NCBI GenBank assembly: GCA_964473245.1 | Contig: CAYYOL010000064.1 | Coordinates: 1 to 8,701, forward strand | Length of the DNA stretch: 8,701 bases | Origin: CAYZJV01 sp964473245 | Lineage (GTDB): Bacteria > Spirochaetota > Spirochaetia > Sphaerochaetales > Sphaerochaetaceae | Reading direction: 5' to 3' | Shown: piece after piece, positions 5,634-8,701 of the stretch | Numbering within the stretch: the stretch's first letter is position 1 | Layout of the letters: every line of letters starts with the position of its first letter | Program-made: the position numbers and the translations under genes | The notes under the pieces: model-generated | The model's database searches: none | What the model saw: the letters and a program-made list of their open reading frames with translations, nothing else | What the model was told of the DNA's origin: nothing

Positions 5634-5990
5634 TTATTTCCCCACCTTTTCGTCAAGCACAACAGTGATGTGACACTGTCTCTTCAAGAGAATGTCGCGT
5701 CGTCCGTGTGAACGTGGCCACACACGCTTCATGCGTGGACCTTCGTCGACAAACAGTTGAGAAACAATCAGCTGCTCTTCATCAAGCTTCTTGTTCTGGC
5801 TCATTGCATTAGCAGCCGCCGACTGTACGACCTTCTTGATCAGCAAGGCGCCTTTCTGGGGCATTGCGTCAAGAATAGCCATTGCCTCGACATAGGGTCT
5901 CCTTCTCACCAGGTCTGCGACCGGGCGGACTTTTGAAGGGGAAGACGGCAAATACTTCGCGCAAGCTCTAAAACCTTTTTTCTCTTCCAT
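5634..5990 (-). CDS. rplV: 50S ribosomal protein L22 (uL22)
   Basis: L22 contacts all 23S rRNA domains, and its beta-hairpin lines the exit tunnel next to L4. The frame opens at a GTG (position 5999), but the ATG three codons later is chosen because TAGGTG lies six bases before it and the GTG is part of that site. This gives 118 residues. Visible family features are SPSKVRPVADLVRRR at about 17-31, the VQSAAANA helix at 55-62, and the hairpin region VDEGPRMKRVWPR followed by RRDILLKRQCHITVVL at about 81-112. The hairpin arm differs from the more common KRFRPRAMGRA...RTSHITVVV and resembles what I recall of treponemal L22. The stop TAA abuts the rpsC ATG with no gap. Confidence 0.95.
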   Translation of the reverse strand: MEEKKGFRACAKYLPSSPSKVRPVADLVRRRPYVEAMAILDAMPQKGALLIKKVVQSAAANAMSQNKKLDEEQLIVSQLFVDEGPRMKRVWPRSHGRRDILLKRQCHITVVLDEKVGK

Positions 5991-5996
5991 ATTCAA

Positions 5997-6001
5997 CACC
6001 T
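5997..6001 (-). promoter_or_regulatory. Ribosome binding site deciding the rplV start
   Basis: AGGTG on the minus strand is six bases before ATG 5990. The in-frame GTG 5999 is contained in this site and so is unlikely to be the start. Confidence 0.72.
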
Positions 6002-6002
6002 A

Positions 6003-6281
6003 CTACTTTCTCGCTTTCTTGTCTGAAGCGGTATGCCCACGGAAGATTCGCGTAGGAGCGAACTCACCGAGCTTGTGCCCGACCAGATTTTCTGTGATGA
6101 AAACCGGCACCCATGTCTTACCGTTGTAGACAGAAATCGTATATCCAACCATCTCAGGTATAATCGTGGAGGTGCGGGAATACGTTTTGAGCATCGGTTT
6201 CTGACCCGATTTGTTGGATTCTGTGACCCTCTTGTAGAGTTTCTTCTCAATAAAAGGACCTTTCTTAATTGACCTAGCCAC
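6003..6281 (-). CDS. rpsS: 30S ribosomal protein S19 (uS19)
   Basis: S19 binds the head of the 30S subunit with S13, near the A and P sites. The 92-residue protein has the usual MARSIKKGPF start, a SRTSTIIPEMVGYTISVYNGK segment at about 35-55 and the family signature ITENLVGHKLGEFAPTRIFRGH at about 62-83, then a lysine-rich end. The start is GTG. It is supported by TAGGAG, where the rplB stop codon merges with the Shine-Dalgarno sequence, followed by an eight-base spacer. The residues MARS at this GTG match the family N-terminus exactly. The gene is followed by rplV after 12 nt. Confidence 0.97.
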   Translation of the reverse strand: MARSIKKGPFIEKKLYKRVTESNKSGQKPMLKTYSRTSTIIPEMVGYTISVYNGKTWVPVFITENLVGHKLGEFAPTRIFRGHTASDKKARK

Positions 6282-6292
6282 TTTCTCTACTC

Positions 6293-7117
6293 CTATTTCC
6301 GCTTCTTAACGATGAAATTACCCGAAGGCTTGTTCTTTTTCCGTGTCTTGTGACCCTTAGTGGGCAAGCCCCACGGAGAAACCGGGTGACGACCTGCAGA
6401 AGTTCGCCCTTCACCACCACCATGTGGGTGATCAACAGGGTTCATTGCAACACCGCGTACCTTTGGTCTGCGGCCAAGCCATCTTGCTCTACCGGCTTTA
6501 CCGAGAGTAACGTTCATGTGATCATCATTACCCAAGGCTCCAAGTGTAGCCATACACTCGGCAAAAACCATTCGCATTTCACCTGACGGAAGCTTCAGTG
6601 TTACATAATCACCTTCCTTGGCAACAATCGTTGCACCAAGACCAGCGCTTCGCACCAACTGTCCACCCTTGCCGAGCTGCAACTCAACATTGTGCACGGT
6701 AAGACCGAGTGGAATATTCTTCATCGGCAATGCGTTTCCTACCTCGAGCGGAGCATTCGGACCGCTCATGACCTTCGCTCCAACCTTGACACCTTTCGGA
6801 GCAAGGATATAGCGCTTTTCGCCATCTGCATAAGCAACCAGAGCAATGTTCGCACTCCTGTTCGGATCGTACTCGATAGTCTTCACCGTTCCAGGAATAT
6901 CAAACTTATTCCTCTTGAAGTCGATGATTCTGTAAGCCCTCTTGTGCCCACCACCTCTGCGGCGAACACTGATACGACCGAAAGAATCGCGACCTGCTTT
7001 CTTCGAGAGCTTGGTCGTGAGAGACTTCTCACTCCTATTGGTGGTAATCTCATCGAAGACCAAGGTTGTCTTCTGGCGAAGGCCAGGAGTATATGGTTTG
7101 TATTTCTTCAGTGCCAT
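6293..7117 (-). CDS. rplB: 50S ribosomal protein L2 (uL2)
   Basis: L2 is required for subunit association and for a functional peptidyl transferase centre. At 274 residues it has the family length. It opens with MALKKYKPYTPGLRQ. The RNA-binding OB-fold half contains RRRGGGHKRAYRIIDFKR at about 52-69, and an SH3-like half follows. The C-terminal signature NPVDHPHGGGEGR is at about 226-238. His230 of this block, counting Met, matches the catalytically discussed His229 of E. coli L2. The C-terminal tail KKNKPSGNFIVKKRK is basic, as expected. The ATG is preceded by a perfect AGGAGG, the strongest ribosome binding site in the window, which overlaps the rplW stop. L2 is the longest complete protein here. 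Confidence 0.98.
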   Translation of the reverse strand: MALKKYKPYTPGLRQKTTLVFDEITTNRSEKSLTTKLSKKAGRDSFGRISVRRRGGGHKRAYRIIDFKRNKFDIPGTVKTIEYDPNRSANIALVAYADGEKRYILAPKGVKVGAKVMSGPNAPLEVGNALPMKNIPLGLTVHNVELQLGKGGQLVRSAGLGATIVAKEGDYVTLKLPSGEMRMVFAECMATLGALGNDDHMNVTLGKAGRARWLGRRPKVRGVAMNPVDHPHGGGEGRTSAGRHPVSPWGLPTKGHKTRKKNKPSGNFIVKKRK

Positions 7118-7122
7118 GCTTT

Positions 7123-7128
7123 CCTCCT
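7123..7128 (-). promoter_or_regulatory. Perfect Shine-Dalgarno site of rplB
   Basis: AGGAGG, five bases before the rplB ATG and overlapping the rplW stop (TAGGAGG), is the only perfect six-base match I see at a gene start in the window. Confidence 0.85.
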
Positions 7129-7429
7129 AGATCCCTTCGACGGCCTGGATGATTTCACCCTTAGCCAGTGTTACGATAGCCTTCTTCCAATCGCCGGTGG
7201 TTCCCTTGATATGACCACCCTTGCCACGGGTATACTTAGGCTTTCCCTTTACAGATACGATGTTGACTTTCACAGGTGTAACGGAGAACAACTCCTGCAC
7301 AGCCTGCTTGACCTCGAACTTATTTGCTCTTGAGTCAACTTCGAACGTGTATTTCTTTACTTCCGTTTCCCGCGCTATATTGGATTTCTCAGTCAGCACA
7401 GGTTGAATTATTACTTGATCTGCTCTCAC
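7127..7429 (-). CDS. rplW: 50S ribosomal protein L23 (uL23)
   Basis: L23 sits at the exit of the peptide tunnel and is the docking site for trigger factor and the signal recognition particle. The protein has 100 residues, the normal bacterial length. It shows the N-terminal PVLTEKS motif at residues 10-16; Glu14 corresponds to the E. coli glutamate (E18) that contacts trigger factor. It then has KYTFEVD, a loop with KGKPKYTRGKGG at 61-72, and the C-terminal DWKKAIVTLAKGE. The start is GTG, with AAGGGG six bases upstream formed partly from the rplD stop (TAAGGGG). The next gene, rplB, begins 9 nt after the stop. Confidence 0.96.
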   Translation of the reverse strand: MRADQVIIQPVLTEKSNIARETEVKKYTFEVDSRANKFEVKQAVQELFSVTPVKVNIVSVKGKPKYTRGKGGHIKGTTGDWKKAIVTLAKGEIIQAVEGI

Positions 7430-7439
7430 GTTAGACCCC

Positions 7440-8069
7440 TTATTTATCGCTGTAGAACTCGTTCAGATTCGTCGCAGCGCCTTCGAGCATCAAGACCTTT
7501 CTTCCATACAGAAGCTCCTTTGCAGAGAGTCTGTTGTAGGAAAGCACGCGCAAGTAAGGGATGTTCTTTGCAGCACGGCGCATCATGACATCATCATCCT
7601 TGAGGATGAGGATGGTTCGCTTATTATCAGTAACGAAGTTCTTCAAGATTCCAGCCAACTCTTTCGTCTTACCGTCTTCGATGGTGAAATCCTCGATTAC
7701 CGCGAGCTTCTCCTCCTTAACGGAGAGAGAGAGCAGCGACTTCATCGCCAAACGCTTCACTTTCTTGGGAAGGGTATAACTGTAGTCACGAGGTTTAGGT
7801 CCGAAAATCGTCCCTCCTCCGACCCAGAGCGGTGACTTTTTGTCACCGGCTCGAGCATTACCTGTTCCCTTCTGTTTGAAAGGTTTTGAGTTACTGTAGC
7901 GGACCTCTCCACGAGTCTTCGTACTAGCAGTTCCAACTCTCCGATTTGCCAACTCATTGTTGACAGCATGGTAGATTGAACCGTCACTAACCTCTCGGTT
8001 GAAGACTTCGTCGTTGAGGGTAATTGTCCGCAATTCCTCTCCTTTTATTGAAAAGACCTTTGTTTCCAT
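7440..8069 (-). CDS. rplD: 50S ribosomal protein L4 (uL4)
   Basis: L4 folds on 23S rRNA domain I, and its long loop lines the exit tunnel near the macrolide site. In several gamma-proteobacteria L4 also represses its own operon. The protein is 209 residues. The tunnel loop is visible at about residues 62-90: KPFKQKGTGNARAG, then SPLWVGGGTIFGPKPRDYSYTLPKK, the latter a hallmark of bacterial L4. The loop differs from the common KPWRQKGTGRARAG at three places, including Asn71 where E. coli has Arg67. The start is an ATG with AGAGG six bases upstream, overlapping the rplC stop (TAGAGG). The gene ends 10 nt before rplW. Any L4-binding leader would lie upstream of rpsJ, outside the window. Confidence 0.96.
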   Translation of the reverse strand: METKVFSIKGEELRTITLNDEVFNREVSDGSIYHAVNNELANRRVGTASTKTRGEVRYSNSKPFKQKGTGNARAGDKKSPLWVGGGTIFGPKPRDYSYTLPKKVKRLAMKSLLSLSVKEEKLAVIEDFTIEDGKTKELAGILKNFVTDNKRTILILKDDDVMMRRAAKNIPYLRVLSYNRLSAKELLYGRKVLMLEGAATNLNEFYSDK

Positions 8070-8078
8070 TTCTCGCCT

Positions 8079-8699
8079 CTACTTCTTCTTCGCTTTTTTC
8101 ACGATGACTACGCTCTGGGCGGGTCCAGGAATCGCTCCTTTCACCAAAAGAACCTGCATCTCTTCATCGACACGGACAACACGAAGATTCTGAACAGTCA
8201 CCCGATCCGCACCCATACGTCCAGCCATTCTAGTTCCTTTGAACGTACGTGACGGAGTCGCGGACATCGCAGTACCACCGATATCACGATGGAACTTGGA
8301 TCCGTGGGTCGCCCGTCCGCCTGCAAAACCATGGCGCTTCATACCACCCTGGAAACCTTTTCCCTTGGAGGTACCAACCACGTCTACAAACAGAACGTCC
8401 TTGAACACATCTACTCCGAGAACCTCGCCGACAGACGTCTCTTTGTCAAAGTCGCGCATCTCAACCAAAGTCTTCTTTGGTGGGCACACTTCTGTGAACT
8501 GTCCAGCGTACGGCTTGGTTATCTGACTCTTCTTCTTGTCGAAGGCGCCAAGCACACAAGAACTGTATCCATTCTTTTCAACAGTCCGATGGCCGACAAC
8601 CACATTGTCCTCTATTTTTATTACAGTCACCGGGGTAAGACGCCCATTGGCATCAAACACCTGTGTCATTCCTATTTTTTTTCCGATAAGCCCTAACAT
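8079..8699 (-). CDS. rplC: 50S ribosomal protein L3 (uL3)
   Basis: L3 binds 23S rRNA early in 50S assembly, and its central extension reaches toward the peptidyl transferase centre. The 206-residue protein has the family length and opens with MLGLIGKKIGMTQVFD. The signature block TSKGKGFQGGMKRHGF lies at about residues 110-125, followed by ATHGS and the TFKGTRMAGRMG...VTVQNL block at about 152-171. The C-terminus is lysine-rich. At the place of the glutamine that PrmB methylates in E. coli L3 (Q150, before Thr-Pro) this protein has Ala147, so that modification is not possible here. The ATG lies only two bases from the window edge, so its ribosome binding site cannot be seen. rpsJ is expected just upstream. 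The stop TAG lies 9 nt before the rplD start. Confidence 0.97.
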   Translation of the reverse strand: MLGLIGKKIGMTQVFDANGRLTPVTVIKIEDNVVVGHRTVEKNGYSSCVLGAFDKKKSQITKPYAGQFTEVCPPKKTLVEMRDFDKETSVGEVLGVDVFKDVLFVDVVGTSKGKGFQGGMKRHGFAGGRATHGSKFHRDIGGTAMSATPSRTFKGTRMAGRMGADRVTVQNLRVVRVDEEMQVLLVKGAIPGPAQSVVIVKKAKKK

Positions 8700-8701
8700 C
8701 T

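Larger units (their letters stand above)
1..8699 (-). other. S10-spc ribosomal protein operon (internal part)
   Basis: Twenty-one co-directional genes follow the canonical bacterial order from rplC to secY with no gap above 16 nt, so they are almost certainly co-transcribed. The S10 block (here rplC to rpsQ) and the spc block (rplN to secY) are joined by only 14 nt between rpsQ and rplN, with no visible terminator or promoter between them, unlike the separately transcribed operons of E. coli. The operon promoter, any L4-type leader and rpsJ lie outside the window on the high-coordinate side. The rest of secY and probably rpmJ, rpsM, rpsK, rpsD, rpoA and rplQ lie beyond the other edge; that list is expectation, not seen. 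Confidence 0.95.

Noticed and set aside
6159..6164. Plus-strand TATAAT inside rpsS, a possible antisense promoter
   Set aside because: No acceptable -35 element about 17 bases upstream and no extended -10; a chance match within coding sequence.
6692..7333. Plus-strand open frame of 213 codons antisense to rplB and rplW
   Set aside because: Shadow of the strongly biased codon use of rplB; no family resemblance and no partner genes on that strand.
1..8701. Search for mobile elements, CRISPR, tRNAs, inserted accessory genes or terminators
   Set aside because: Every base outside the 21 genes falls in gaps of at most 16 nt, filled by ribosome binding sites and spacers; nothing is left unexplained.

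Overview
The whole window is one stretch of the bacterial S10-spc ribosomal protein operon, transcribed on the minus strand (from high to low coordinates). Read in the direction of transcription the order is rplC-rplD-rplW-rplB-rpsS-rplV-rpsC-rplP-rpmC-rpsQ, the end of the classical S10 block, followed without a break by rplN-rplX-rplE-rpsN-rpsH-rplF-rplR-rpsE-rpmD-rplO and the first 25 codons of secY, the spc block. All 20 ribosomal protein genes are complete. secY runs off the low-coordinate edge. rpsJ, normally just upstream of rplC, would lie beyond the high-coordinate edge, together with the S10 promoter and leader.

Organism: a bacterium with roughly balanced base composition. Several proteins look spirochaete-like to me, possibly a Sphaerochaeta or Treponema relative. 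The cues are the L15 N-terminus (GRGSSS...GRGNNGQ), the L22 tail (DEGPRMKRVWPR...RRDILLKRQCHITVV), the SecY N-terminus (NSLVTMFKIEELR) and the L18 and L3 N-termini. This placement is from memory of family members and is only moderately secure. Gene order alone is too conserved to place the organism.

Layout: genes are packed with gaps of 0 to 16 nt and one 1-nt overlap (rplX/rplE). There is no non-coding stretch longer than 16 nt, and I see no internal terminator, promoter, RNA gene, mobile element or repeat. Most Shine-Dalgarno sequences overlap or directly follow the stop codon of the gene before, which fits one long mRNA with translational coupling. Start codons were chosen by Shine-Dalgarno spacing and family N-termini. 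This moved five starts away from the longest open frame: rplV, rpsQ, rplX and rplF to a downstream ATG, and secY to an ATG upstream of the most obvious one.

Together the genes supply large-subunit proteins of the peptidyl transferase region and exit tunnel (L2, L3, L4, L16, L22, L23, L24, L29), the 5S rRNA binders (L5, L18), further 50S proteins (L6, L14, L15, L30), small-subunit proteins (S3, S5, S8, S14, S17, S19) and the translocon channel SecY. I found no undescribed system here. The findings are modest points about start sites, junction design and lineage-specific residues.
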